Assembly: GCA_963643205.1 (NCBI GenBank)
Contig: CAVIJJ010000014.1
Span: 1-45,710 of the forward strand
Direction: 5' to 3'
From: Phil1 sp963643205
GTDB taxonomy: Bacteria; Bacillota; Clostridia; Christensenellales; CAG-138
DNA: 45,710 bases
A model generated the notes under the pieces. That model did no database searches. It was not told the origin of the DNA and worked only from the letters and a program-made list of their open reading frames with translations. This document shows, piece after piece, positions 33,185 through 41,174 of this stretch. A program made the position numbers and the translations under genes. Position 1 is the stretch's first letter. Every line of letters starts with the position of its first letter.

Positions 33185-34384
33185 ATGGATATAAACCGCA
33201 TAAAGGCCATTGCCCGGGAGCACGAGAGCTTTTATGTTTATGATGAAAACCGGATAGAGAATAACATATCCGCGCTGAAACGCTGCTTTGCGGGCGCGGA
33301 TATATTGTATTCAATAAAGTGCAATCCAAATAAAGGCGTGCTTAAGGCCGCCTTTTCCCGCGGGCTGGGTGCCGATGCCGCGAGCGCGGGGGAGGTTGAG
33401 GCGGCGCTTAACGCGGGGCTTGAGCCTGAAAATATATTCTATTCATCGCCGGGCAAAACGGATGAAGATATTCTATCTGCCCTGCGCCGCTGCACAATAA
33501 TTGCGGACAGCCTTAGCGAGGTGCGCCGCATAGACGAGCTTTTGACCGAAAGAAATGAGCGCGCCGATATAGGCATAAGGATAAATCCGAACTTCTCGTT
33601 TGATTCTTCCGCCCCAGCCCCCAGCAAATTCGGCGCGGACGAAAACGCCGTTTTTGATTTTATGCGGCATAATGCCTGCAATCATGCCCGCATAAAGGGC
33701 ATACACGTTCATCTTAAAAGCCAGGAAACGAACGCCGAAGCGCTTGCCGGCTACCATAAAAACGTGCTTAATCTGGCGGAACGCTTTGCCGATGAGTTCG
33801 GCGAGCCGGATTTTGTGAATATGGGCTCCGGCATAGGCGCAAGCCTTGGCGGAAGCGCGCTTGATATGGACTTGCTTGGCGCCGCGGCAAAGGAAAGCTT
33901 TTCGCGCTTTAGGCAAAAGCACCCCTCAACCCGCCTTATGGTTGAATCCGGCCGCTATATAGTATGCAGCGCAGGAACGTACGTTGCCCACGTTGCTGAT
34001 AAAAAGGTCTCCTTAGGGAAAACGTATGTAATACTGACGGGTACGCTGAACGCCTTTTTGCGCCCTGCCCTGGCAAGGCTTATTATGAAATACTCAATTA
34101 GCGCTAACCCCGCCGGTTCGGAACCGCTTTTCTCCGGCGCGGACGCGTTTGAGTTCATCGCTCCTTATGATGACAGGCCCATTGAAACGGTAACGCTTGC
34201 GGGCAATGTCTGCACGGCGTGCGACATTGTGGCGGAGGATATTGAATTGCCCCGCCTTGAACGCGGCGACATTGTGCTTATATCAAACGCCGGCAGCTAT
34301 GCCGCGGTGCTTTCGCCCAATCAGTTCTCGTTCCAAAGAAAAGCGGAGGAATTATTCCTTTCAAAAAGCGGCAATATAGAATAA
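33185..34384 (+). CDS. PLP-dependent decarboxylase, fold type III (LysA/ornithine decarboxylase family)
   Basis: 399 residues with the alanine racemase-type barrel and C-terminal beta domain. The PLP lysine is Lys45 in LYSIKCNPN; then GADAASAGEVEAAL, GIHVHLKSQ, the phosphate-binding NMGSGIGASLGG, MVESGRYIV (Glu and Arg contacts), the GNVCTACDIVAED motif carrying the catalytic Cys, and NAGSYAAVLSPNQF with the PLP-contacting Tyr. All key residues for decarboxylation are present. The family includes diaminopimelate, ornithine/arginine and siderophore-related decarboxylases; SIKCN instead of ALKAN and the accessory context make a dedicated lysA unlikely but not excluded. AAGGAGA lies before the ATG. 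Confidence 0.85.
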   Translation: MDINRIKAIAREHESFYVYDENRIENNISALKRCFAGADILYSIKCNPNKGVLKAAFSRGLGADAASAGEVEAALNAGLEPENIFYSSPGKTDEDILSALRRCTIIADSLSEVRRIDELLTERNERADIGIRINPNFSFDSSAPAPSKFGADENAVFDFMRHNACNHARIKGIHVHLKSQETNAEALAGYHKNVLNLAERFADEFGEPDFVNMGSGIGASLGGSALDMDLLGAAAKESFSRFRQKHPSTRLMVESGRYIVCSAGTYVAHVADKKVSLGKTYVILTGTLNAFLRPALARLIMKYSISANPAGSEPLFSGADAFEFIAPYDDRPIETVTLAGNVCTACDIVAEDIELPRLERGDIVLISNAGSYAAVLSPNQFSFQRKAEELFLSKSGNIE

Positions 34385-34406
34385 AAAAGCGGCAATGCCG
34401 CTTTTT
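34384..34406 (+). terminator. Terminator after the decarboxylase gene
   Basis: AAAAAGCGGCA and TGCCGCTTTTT form an 11-base inverted repeat with the T run included in the right arm; it starts at the stop codon. Confidence 0.85.
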
Positions 34407-34411
34407 ACAGC

Positions 34412-34443
34412 AAAAGGGACGGAGAAGTTTCTCCGTCCCTTTT
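34412..34443. terminator. Bidirectional terminator ending the ABC exporter operon
   Basis: Perfect 15-base arms (34412-34426 and 34429-34443, AAAAGGGACGGAGAA) with a two-base spacer. Lies four bases after the ABC transporter stop on the - strand and backs up the + strand terminator. Confidence 0.9.
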
Positions 34444-34446
34444 GCT

Positions 34447-36240
34447 TTACGCTGTGTAGTCGAACTGAGCCTGATACATGGAGGCGTAACAGCCGTTTTT
34501 CTTAAGCAGCTCCTCGTGGGTGCCGCTCTCCACAAGGCGGCCCTTGTCTATTACCAGTATGCGGTCGGCGCCGGTGATGGTGGAAAGGCGATGGGCTATC
34601 ACAAAGCAGGTGCGCCCTTCCATCAGTTTGAGCATTGCTTCCTGAATCAGCTTTTCCGTTCGGGTGTCCACGTTTGATGTGGCCTCATCCAGTATCAGCA
34701 TGGAGGAATTCATAAGCATCGCGCGGGCAATCGTGATCAGCTGCTTCTGCCCCTTGGAAATGCTTGTGCCGGAGGCGGTGATAAGCGTGGCGTAGCCATC
34801 GGGCATGGAAAGAATCATGTCGTGAATATGCGCCGCCTGCGCCGCGGCAATAACCTCCTCCGGTTCGGCTTGCGGCCGGCCGTACGCAATGTTTTCATAA
34901 ATTGTTCCCTCAAACAGCCAGCTGTCCTGCAGAACCATGGTGAACTGGGAACGCAGGCTGTCCCGCTTGAGCGTGCGTATATCCTTTCCGTCCAGCAGAA
35001 TGGCGCCGGAGGATACATCGTAAAAACGCATCAGCAGATTTATAAGCGTGGTTTTTCCGCAGCCTGTTTCGCCCACAATGGCGATAACCGAGCCCGGCTT
35101 TGCCTCAAAGCTTATGTTGTGCAGCACCTCTTTGCCTTCAATATAGCTGAATGATACATCCCGCAGCTGCACGTGCCCCTTGCAGGGCGCGGCATCAAGC
35201 GCATTAGGCTCGTCGGGCTTTTCCGGGGGAAGGTCGCAAAGCGTAAGCACCCTTTCGGCGGCGGCCAGGGCGGACTGAATTTCGCTTAAAATGTTCGCGA
35301 ATTCGTTAATAGGGCCGGAAAATTTGCGGCTGTACAGCACAAATGAACCTATGCTTCCCAAAGAAATGCTTCCGGCCATATACATAAGCGAACCGAAAAT
35401 GCTGACCAGCGCCAACGAAATATTGTTAATCAGGTTTACCGTGGGGCCGGTAACGCTGGCGGTGTAATCAGCCTTCCAGTTGGCCTCAACGGCGTTGTCG
35501 TTCTTCTTTGAAAAGCGGCCGCGGAATTCCTCTTCCTGGTGGTAGGCGCGCACGGTTTTAAGGCCGGAGATGGTTTCCTCCACAAAGCCGTTCAGCTCAC
35601 CCAGCTTCCGCGAACGCTCCCTGAAAAGGGGGCGTACCCGTTTGGCGCGTATGCGGGTAAAGCAGATGGAGATCGGTATGGTGAATACGAAAACCAGCAG
35701 CAGTTTTGGCGAAATGGAAACCATCATGGCAAAGGAGCCTACAACCGTAATAAGGCTTGAAAGCATCTGCACAAGGTCCGTGGAGAGCGAGCCGCCAACC
35801 GTGTCCACGTCGTATGACAAAACGGATATAACATCACCCACCTGATGGGTGTCAAAAAAGCTTACGGGAAGCACGGTTAACTGATGGAAAAGATCCGTGC
35901 GCATCTGCTTTGTCATCTTTCGGGAAACGGAGATCATCAGGTAAGAAAGCCCTAAGCTCATCAAAGAAGACAGAAGCGAAATGATAAGCATGCAGCCCAC
36001 ATAGTACGCGACCAGCGGAATGTTCACGTCATTGGGTTTTATGGCATCAATGGCGTAGCCGGAAAGCTTTGGGCTGAGGAGCGCCAGCACGTTGCCGGTA
36101 ACTGAAACGATTACCGCCAGCACAATCAGCAGACGATATTTGCTTAAATAGCGCCACAGACGGCGCAGTATGTGAAGCGAGTGCCCTTTCGGCTTTTCAA
36201 AGGCCATGTTGCCCGCGGGCTGACCTGTGCGATTGGCCAT
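34447..36240 (-). CDS. ABC exporter, permease-ATPase half (canonical catalytic Glu)
   Basis: 597 residues, six-helix type IV exporter domain followed by an ATPase domain from about 360. Walker A GETGCGKTT, Q-loop TMVLQDSWLFEGT, signature SISKGQKQLITIARAM (non-canonical, Lys for the second Gly of LSGGQ), Walker B with intact catalytic Glu LILDEATSNVD, switch His in IAHRLSTI. Forms a heterodimer with the protein encoded immediately upstream (no gap; GGAGG inside the upstream end). Probably a multidrug or lipid-linked exporter controlled by the MarR protein. Confidence 0.93.
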   Translation of the reverse strand: MANRTGQPAGNMAFEKPKGHSLHILRRLWRYLSKYRLLIVLAVIVSVTGNVLALLSPKLSGYAIDAIKPNDVNIPLVAYYVGCMLIISLLSSLMSLGLSYLMISVSRKMTKQMRTDLFHQLTVLPVSFFDTHQVGDVISVLSYDVDTVGGSLSTDLVQMLSSLITVVGSFAMMVSISPKLLLVFVFTIPISICFTRIRAKRVRPLFRERSRKLGELNGFVEETISGLKTVRAYHQEEEFRGRFSKKNDNAVEANWKADYTASVTGPTVNLINNISLALVSIFGSLMYMAGSISLGSIGSFVLYSRKFSGPINEFANILSEIQSALAAAERVLTLCDLPPEKPDEPNALDAAPCKGHVQLRDVSFSYIEGKEVLHNISFEAKPGSVIAIVGETGCGKTTLINLLMRFYDVSSGAILLDGKDIRTLKRDSLRSQFTMVLQDSWLFEGTIYENIAYGRPQAEPEEVIAAAQAAHIHDMILSMPDGYATLITASGTSISKGQKQLITIARAMLMNSSMLILDEATSNVDTRTEKLIQEAMLKLMEGRTCFVIAHRLSTITGADRILVIDKGRLVESGTHEELLKKNGCYASMYQAQFDYTA

Positions 36241-37971
36241 TTATATCGCCTCCTTTGTGTGAACATCGTTGTTGTCGCCCAGCTGCAGCTGGCAAAGCGA
36301 ACGATAAAGCGGGCAGCTTTCGCGCAGCTCATCGTGCTTGCCGTAGCCCACCATGCGCCCACCGTCCAGCACCAGAATGTGATCCGCCGCCATAACGGCG
36401 GATACCCGCTGGGCAACAAGAATTGTTGTGGTGCCGTCGTATTCCTCGCGCAGGGAGCGGCGAAGCGCCAGATCTGTCTTAAAATCCAGGGCGCTTGAGC
36501 AGTCATCAAGCAGCAGCAGGCGGGGATTACCCGCGAGAGCTCTTGAAATCAATACGCGCTGCTGCTGACCGCCGGACAGGTTCCGCCCGCGAACATGCAG
36601 GGCAAAGTCAAGTCCCTCTTCATTCTGCCGTATAAAATTCGCTTGCGCCCGGTCGGCGGCGGCAAGCAGAGCCTTGTCGTCAATATCCCGCCCGAAGCGT
36701 ATATTTTCCCGAAGCGTATCGGCCATAAGAAAATCATTCTGAAATACCGTGCCTACGTTTGCGTGAAGCTCTTCCTCCGTCATGGAAGCGATGTTGCGTC
36801 CGCATAGACGAATTTCTCCCGAATCGGGATCATATTGCCGCAGAATAAGTGAAAGGAGTGTGCTTTTGCCAGCGCCCGTTGGGCCGATAATGCCAAGCGT
36901 TTCGCCCTCTTTTAAGGAAAATGAAATGTCCGAAATGTCCGCGTAGCGCTTGTTATAGGAGAAGGTGACGCGGTCAAATACCAAATAGGCGTCCTCCTCC
37001 ACGGGGTCGCTTTCCTTGATTTGCAGCTCGGGTTCCATGCTGAGAATCTCACTGATGCGGTTGGAGCTTGCCTGCCCCTTGGAATATATCATGAAAAGCC
37101 TTGATATGGACAAAAGGGCATTCAGTATAATCGTGAAATAACTCATAAAGGCTATAATCTTGCCCGGCAGGGAAAGCCCCAAGGAAACACGCATGGCGCC
37201 CACCAGAATTACCATGGCAAGGCCTATATTAAGCAGCAAACTTACCAGCGGGCTGACCGTAGACGTGACCATGGATGCGCGGCGCTGGCTTGATGAAAGG
37301 GATTCGTTAATCTCGTCAAAGCTGTCCCGTTCCCAAATCGTGCGGGAAAGCGCGCGAACCACGCGAGCGCCGGCCATGTTTTCCTGAATTTTTCGCACCA
37401 TGCCGTCTTCGCACCGCTGAACAAGCGTATAAAGGGGAAGACTGCGCTTGGAAGCGAACGTAACCACCAGCGCCAGCAGCGGCAGCGTGCAGGCCATAAC
37501 CAGCGTAAGCACAGGCTCAAGGCAGGCGGCAACGCTAAGCCCTCCGATAAGCAGAATAGGGGCGCGAACGCCCAGCCTCTGCATGCGGTCCACCATATGG
37601 TGGACGTTGTATGTATCGCTTGTCAGGCGGGATACCATGGATGAATCGGTGATTTTATCCCGCTGAGCGGTGGATAGACTCTCGATTTTATCAAAAAGAT
37701 CCCGGCGGAGCTTTCGCGTAAATTCACGGCTTACGCCTGTGGAAAGGCGGTTAGCCGTGCAGTTGCCAAGCCATGCCAGCACGGCGCATATCAGCATGGC
37801 AATGCCCATCAGCCAAACGCTGCGCATATCGCCCGCGGGGGCGTATTCGTCCAGGATAATTGAAAGCATGCTTGGCAGAAACAGCTCAATTACCGTGCCG
37901 CTGATTTTAATCAGCAGTTGCCAGACCAGTCTGCCGTAGTATGGCTTTAAGTACGTTCGGATAAGGTGCAT
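36241..37971 (-). CDS. ABC exporter, permease-ATPase half (degenerate catalytic site)
   Basis: 576 residues, the same architecture. Walker A GPTGAGKSTL, Q-loop GTVFQNDFLMADT, canonical signature NLSGGQQQRVLISRAL, but Walker B is LLLLDDCSSALD, with Asp where the catalytic Glu should be, and the switch segment is VAQRVSAV with Gln in place of His. It therefore supplies the inactive half of one composite nucleotide site, as in TM287/288- and BmrCD-type exporters. Its ATG lies 25 bases inside the end of the MarR gene with AAAGGAG before it, so the three genes are cotranscribed and coupled. Confidence 0.93.
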   Translation of the reverse strand: MHLIRTYLKPYYGRLVWQLLIKISGTVIELFLPSMLSIILDEYAPAGDMRSVWLMGIAMLICAVLAWLGNCTANRLSTGVSREFTRKLRRDLFDKIESLSTAQRDKITDSSMVSRLTSDTYNVHHMVDRMQRLGVRAPILLIGGLSVAACLEPVLTLVMACTLPLLALVVTFASKRSLPLYTLVQRCEDGMVRKIQENMAGARVVRALSRTIWERDSFDEINESLSSSQRRASMVTSTVSPLVSLLLNIGLAMVILVGAMRVSLGLSLPGKIIAFMSYFTIILNALLSISRLFMIYSKGQASSNRISEILSMEPELQIKESDPVEEDAYLVFDRVTFSYNKRYADISDISFSLKEGETLGIIGPTGAGKSTLLSLILRQYDPDSGEIRLCGRNIASMTEEELHANVGTVFQNDFLMADTLRENIRFGRDIDDKALLAAADRAQANFIRQNEEGLDFALHVRGRNLSGGQQQRVLISRALAGNPRLLLLDDCSSALDFKTDLALRRSLREEYDGTTTILVAQRVSAVMAADHILVLDGGRMVGYGKHDELRESCPLYRSLCQLQLGDNNDVHTKEAI

Positions 37972-38405
37972 TGCGCATCATCTCCTTTCACGTAAGCCTT
38001 TGCGCGGGATGAAACGCGCTCCATAAGCCGGTTAAGCGTTTCCCGCTCCTCTTCGTTAAAATCCCGCAGCAGATATTGCCGCCAGTCATGAATTATCGCG
38101 TAGACGGAATCCTTTATTGCCAGCGCCTTTTCCGTAGGGTAAACCAGCAGCGAGCGCCTGTCGTTTTTATCCGTTTCGCGGCGAACAAAGCCCTTGGCTT
38201 CAAGCGCCGACAGCTGGCGGGTAACGCTTGATTTATGAACGCACAGATGCTCCGCCAGCGCTTCCTGAGAAATGCCGGGCATCCAGTACAGCGGCAGAAG
38301 GTACTGACTTTGGCAGCCGTTAAGGCCGAGATCGGCCAGCTGACGATCACGATACATCATGCCGCAGCGATAGGTTACGTTTATTTGTCTTGTCAATGGG
38401 GGCAT
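37947..38405 (-). CDS. MarR-family transcriptional regulator
   Basis: About 152 residues with a winged helix-turn-helix: YLLPLYWMPGISQEALAEHL, recognition helix HKSSVTRQLSALEAKGFV and wing RRETDKNDRRSLLVYPT, a classic MarR set. The start at 38405 is chosen over an upstream TTG at 38441 because AAAGGAG lies between them. First gene of an operon with the ABC exporter, preceded by a consensus promoter with a palindrome at its start site, so it very likely represses itself and the exporter and releases on binding a ligand. Confidence 0.92.
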   Translation of the reverse strand: MPPLTRQINVTYRCGMMYRDRQLADLGLNGCQSQYLLPLYWMPGISQEALAEHLCVHKSSVTRQLSALEAKGFVRRETDKNDRRSLLVYPTEKALAIKDSVYAIIHDWRQYLLRDFNEEERETLNRLMERVSSRAKAYVKGDDAQCTLSERT

Positions 38406-38428
38406 AAAAGACGATACTCCTTTAATTG

Positions 38429-38442
38429 GTTGCGTACGCAAC
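38429..38442 (-). promoter_or_regulatory. MarR operator: 14-base perfect palindrome
   Basis: GTTGCGTACGCAAC, a perfect palindrome placed one base after the -10 element, covering the transcription start. The most likely binding site of the MarR protein encoded next to it. Confidence 0.8.
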
Positions 38443-38443
38443 T

Positions 38444-38472
38444 ATTATAGAGGAGCGTAACAAGGCTGTCAA
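38444..38472 (-). promoter_or_regulatory. Consensus promoter of the marR-ABC operon
   Basis: On the - strand a perfect -35 TTGACA (38472-38467), 17-base spacer and perfect -10 TATAAT (38449-38444). Such a strong promoter fits one normally held off by a repressor. Confidence 0.92.
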
Positions 38473-38515
38473 GGCCAATGGGGCTTTTGCGTAAATGTTC
38501 GGATTATTGGCGAAA

Positions 38516-38547
38516 TAAAAAAGGCGGCATCAAGCAAAGATGTCGCC
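38516..38547 (-). terminator. Terminator of the chromate transporter-walJ-rlmH operon
   Basis: GGCGGCATC (38523-38531) and GATGTCGCC (38539-38547) pair, with a T run following in the - direction (38522-38517). Confidence 0.85.
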
Positions 38548-38574
38548 TGTGAAAATCCGCGTTTGACGGGATTA

Positions 38575-39054
38575 TTACTTGTGATAGGGCTCGTTGTTGT
38601 TTATCTTAAACGCCCTGTATATCTGCTCCGCAAGCATAATCCTGAAAAGCTGATGCGGAAAAGTCATGTCGCTGAAGGAAAGCATCAGATCGGCGCGCCG
38701 CTTTACGCTTGCGTGGAGCCCGAACGAACCGCCTATTATGAACGTAAGCCGGCTTTTGCCAGAAAGCATTGCGGAGCTTATCTGAGCCGCGAAGGCCTCG
38801 CTTGTCATCTTTTTGCCCTCTATGCAAAGGGCCGTAACGTAGTCCCGCTCGTCCGTTTTGGCAAGCAGCCTTTCGCCCTCACTCAGCAAGATCTGGTCCT
38901 TTTGGGCGGCGCTCAGCCCCTCAGGCGCCTTTTCCTCGCCAACCTCAATAATCTCTATGGCGGCGTAGCGGCTTATGCGCTTTGTAAGCTCCTCAAGCGC
39001 GTCCCGGTAAAACTTTTCTTTTATTTTGCCAACGCATACTATGCGTACCGTCAT
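38575..39054 (-). CDS. rlmH: 23S rRNA (pseudouridine1915-N3)-methyltransferase
   Basis: 159 residues, full family length (SPOUT methyltransferase). It starts IVCVGKIKEKFYRDALEELTKRI; the SAM-binding knot is FIIGGSFGL and the C-terminus reads FRIMLAEQIYRAFKINNNEPYHK, the invariant RlmH tail. It methylates pseudouridine 1915 in helix 69 of 23S rRNA on assembled ribosomes. Follows walJ by 12 bases with GGAG, a pairing common in Firmicutes. Confidence 0.96.
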   Translation of the reverse strand: MTVRIVCVGKIKEKFYRDALEELTKRISRYAAIEIIEVGEEKAPEGLSAAQKDQILLSEGERLLAKTDERDYVTALCIEGKKMTSEAFAAQISSAMLSGKSRLTFIIGGSFGLHASVKRRADLMLSFSDMTFPHQLFRIMLAEQIYRAFKINNNEPYHK

Positions 39055-39066
39055 ATCCGCCGCTCC

Positions 39067-39873
39067 TTATATTTCGTACATTTTGCCTACAACGCCGCGG
39101 TGGGCTATATCAAGCGAAAATTCCCCGTCCGCTATGTCCGCCTGCCTCAGGCATTGGCGAACCGTTTCAAGCGCAAGGGATTCCATGTTGTTCTCTCCGC
39201 TAAGGTGCCCGAGTATCGCGCGCCTCACGCCCGTTTGATAAAGCTTTATAAGCGCCTCTCCGCACGCGTCGTTTGAAAGGTGGCCAACGCTGCTGAGTAT
39301 CCTTTTTTTGAGCGGATAGGGGTATGGCCCAACGTTAAGCATTTCCACGTCGTGATTAGCCTCAAGCAGCACCAGGTCGCTGCCGGCGGCGCAGCTTAGA
39401 AGCCTGTCGTCAAAGTGGCCTATGTCCGTCATAACGGATACCCGCTTTTTGCCGCAGCCGAGCGTAAACCCAACGCTCTCGGCGGCGTCGTGCGGCGTTG
39501 GGAACGTAAGCACGTTCAGCCCCTTTATGTAAAAGTCGCTTCCCGTTGCGAATGTTCGCGTAAGGCCCTCGGGCAGTTTGCCGGTTATGGGCTGCATGGC
39601 GGCGAATGTACCCGCGTTCGCGTATACGGGAATTTTGTATCGCCTGCTTAAAATTCCAACGCCCTTTGTGTGGTCGCTGTGGTCATGCGTAACAAGAATT
39701 GCGTCTATCGTGTTAAGCGGAATACCTATTTCGTCCATGGCCTTTTCAGCCGCCTTGCCGGTAAAGCCGCAGTCTATAATCACGCGCGCCCCGCCGCCCT
39801 CGGCAAAGAGCATGTTGCCGGAAGACCCGCTGTAAACCGGGCAAAAGCGGAATACGCCGTCAATACTTTCCAT
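39067..39873 (-). CDS. walJ: MBL-fold hydrolase of the WalJ/YycJ family
   Basis: 268 residues. Metallo-beta-lactamase fold with SGSSGNMLF at the N-terminus, metal motif THDHSDH, MTDIGH, EANHD and the terminal His in LGHLSGENN. WalJ/YycJ proteins are predicted exonuclease-type MBL enzymes usually encoded near rlmH. In this window no WalRK two-component genes lie next to it. The start overlaps the upstream stop (TAATG), so it is coupled to the chromate transporter gene. Confidence 0.88.
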   Translation of the reverse strand: MESIDGVFRFCPVYSGSSGNMLFAEGGGARVIIDCGFTGKAAEKAMDEIGIPLNTIDAILVTHDHSDHTKGVGILSRRYKIPVYANAGTFAAMQPITGKLPEGLTRTFATGSDFYIKGLNVLTFPTPHDAAESVGFTLGCGKKRVSVMTDIGHFDDRLLSCAAGSDLVLLEANHDVEMLNVGPYPYPLKKRILSSVGHLSNDACGEALIKLYQTGVRRAILGHLSGENNMESLALETVRQCLRQADIADGEFSLDIAHRGVVGKMYEI

Positions 39874-40445
39874 TACAGCTTAAACACAATGCCCAATACC
39901 GCCGCGAACGCTATAAAGTAAAGCGGGTGCAGCTTCTTGAGCGGCTTAACGTTTGTAAGTATCATCAAAAGGGCGAATACCGCAATGGCGCTCCAGTTGA
40001 ACACGGCGCCTACTCCGCCCGTTGCGAACGCAGAAAAATTGAAAAGCACCAGCGCTATAACGCTCCATGCCGCCGCCGCGATGAGCCCCGTTGCCGCGGG
40101 ACGAAGGCCGCTGAAAGCGTTTGCCACATATTTGCTTTCGCTGAAACGCTGAAGCATTTTTGATATTACAAGTATTATTATGTAGCTTGGCAGAACCTCG
40201 GCAAAGCTCGCTATAAGCGCGCCCGGCACACCCGCGGCGTTATAGCCCGCGTAGGTTGCGCAGTTTATGCCCAAAGGTCCCGGCGTTGACTCGGAAACGG
40301 CTATCATATCCGCAAGCTGGGCCTGAGTAAGCCAGGGGTAGCGGTCCGCCATGTCGCTCAAAAACGGCAGCGTGGCCATGCCTCCGCCAATCGCGAAAAG
40401 ACCGGTTTTGAAAAATTCCCAGAAAAGGGTAAGATAAAGGCTCAT
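39873..40445 (-). CDS. Chromate transporter family protein (short type, second subunit)
   Basis: 190 residues, single CHR domain. Conserved signature FFKTGLFAIGGGMATLPFL followed by ESTPGPLGINCATYAGY, with about six hydrophobic segments. Short CHR proteins come in pairs and act together, as here; start overlaps the previous gene by four bases (ATGA). Homologues of known function export chromate, but in most anaerobes the natural substrate is unknown. Confidence 0.9.
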   Translation of the reverse strand: MSLYLTLFWEFFKTGLFAIGGGMATLPFLSDMADRYPWLTQAQLADMIAVSESTPGPLGINCATYAGYNAAGVPGALIASFAEVLPSYIIILVISKMLQRFSESKYVANAFSGLRPAATGLIAAAAWSVIALVLFNFSAFATGGVGAVFNWSAIAVFALLMILTNVKPLKKLHPLYFIAFAAVLGIVFKL

Positions 40446-40999
40446 TTCTTTTCACCCCTCTTCGCGAATATGCCCACAAGCGCCGCCCCAAGCACGGGGA
40501 ACACGGGGGATATGTCAAACACTACCGTAAGCGCGAAGGCTATCACGGCCAGTATTATGCCGAACCAGTCCTTAACGTTGCTTTTGCAAAGGCGGATTAC
40601 CGCGTTAAGCATGAGCGCGCATACAGCGGCGCGAATGCCTGCGAAAGCGTGAATAACGTATTGATTGTCCGCAAATCCCTTAAGTACGGATGCGATTATA
40701 AGTATTATAACTATGCTCGGGCTCATTATGCCAAGCGTGGCCACGGCCGCGCCGAGCGCGCCGCGCTGCTTGCTGCCAATGAACGTTGCCGTGTTTACCG
40801 CTATTATGCCCGGCGTGCATTGGCCTATGGCAAAGTAATCCGTAAGCTCGTCGTTTGTGCACCAGCCAAAACGCTCAACGCATTCCCGCTCAAGCATTGG
40901 CAGCATGGCAACGCCGCCGCCGAACGTAAGCGCGCCAACCCGCGCGAACGCCAGATACAGGTCTATCAGCCTTGCCTTAGGCTTTTCTTTTTGTTCCAT
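40442..40999 (-). CDS. Chromate transporter family protein (short type, first subunit)
   Basis: 185 residues, single CHR domain with FARVGALTFGGGVAMLPML, ECVERFGW and GQCTPGIIAVNTATFIG. It is first in the operon with GGAGG before the ATG and a promoter upstream. Forms the partner half of the next protein. Confidence 0.9.
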   Translation of the reverse strand: MEQKEKPKARLIDLYLAFARVGALTFGGGVAMLPMLERECVERFGWCTNDELTDYFAIGQCTPGIIAVNTATFIGSKQRGALGAAVATLGIMSPSIVIILIIASVLKGFADNQYVIHAFAGIRAAVCALMLNAVIRLCKSNVKDWFGIILAVIAFALTVVFDISPVFPVLGAALVGIFAKRGEKK

Positions 41000-41052
41000 T
41001 TTCCTCCTCTGCGGCTTTCTCCAACCGCTCTTTTCCTTTTATTTTGCACTAT

Positions 41053-41081
41053 ATTCTATACTTTACGCGGCTTTCAGTCAA
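41053..41081 (-). promoter_or_regulatory. Promoter of the chromate transporter-walJ-rlmH operon
   Basis: On the - strand: -35 TTGACT (41081-41076), 17-base spacer, -10 TAGAAT (41058-41053). Confidence 0.7.
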
Positions 41082-41092
41082 TACGGCCGCTC

Positions 41093-41121
41093 TTGACAGC
41101 TTGCGCTTAGGGTATTATCAT
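41093..41121 (+). promoter_or_regulatory. Promoter of the cyclophilin lipoprotein gene
   Basis: Perfect -35 TTGACA (41093-41098), 17-base spacer, -10 TATCAT (41116-41121). It lies back to back with the divergent promoter. Confidence 0.7.
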
Positions 41122-41174
41122 TATGCGTGGGGTGGTTGTAAAAATCGCCCCTATTTTTATTTTGAGGTGGAAGA

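Noticed and set aside
33185..34384. Firm assignment as diaminopimelate decarboxylase lysA
   Set aside because: Family motifs are shared by several decarboxylases of this fold and neighbouring genes do not belong to lysine biosynthesis, so only the family is called.
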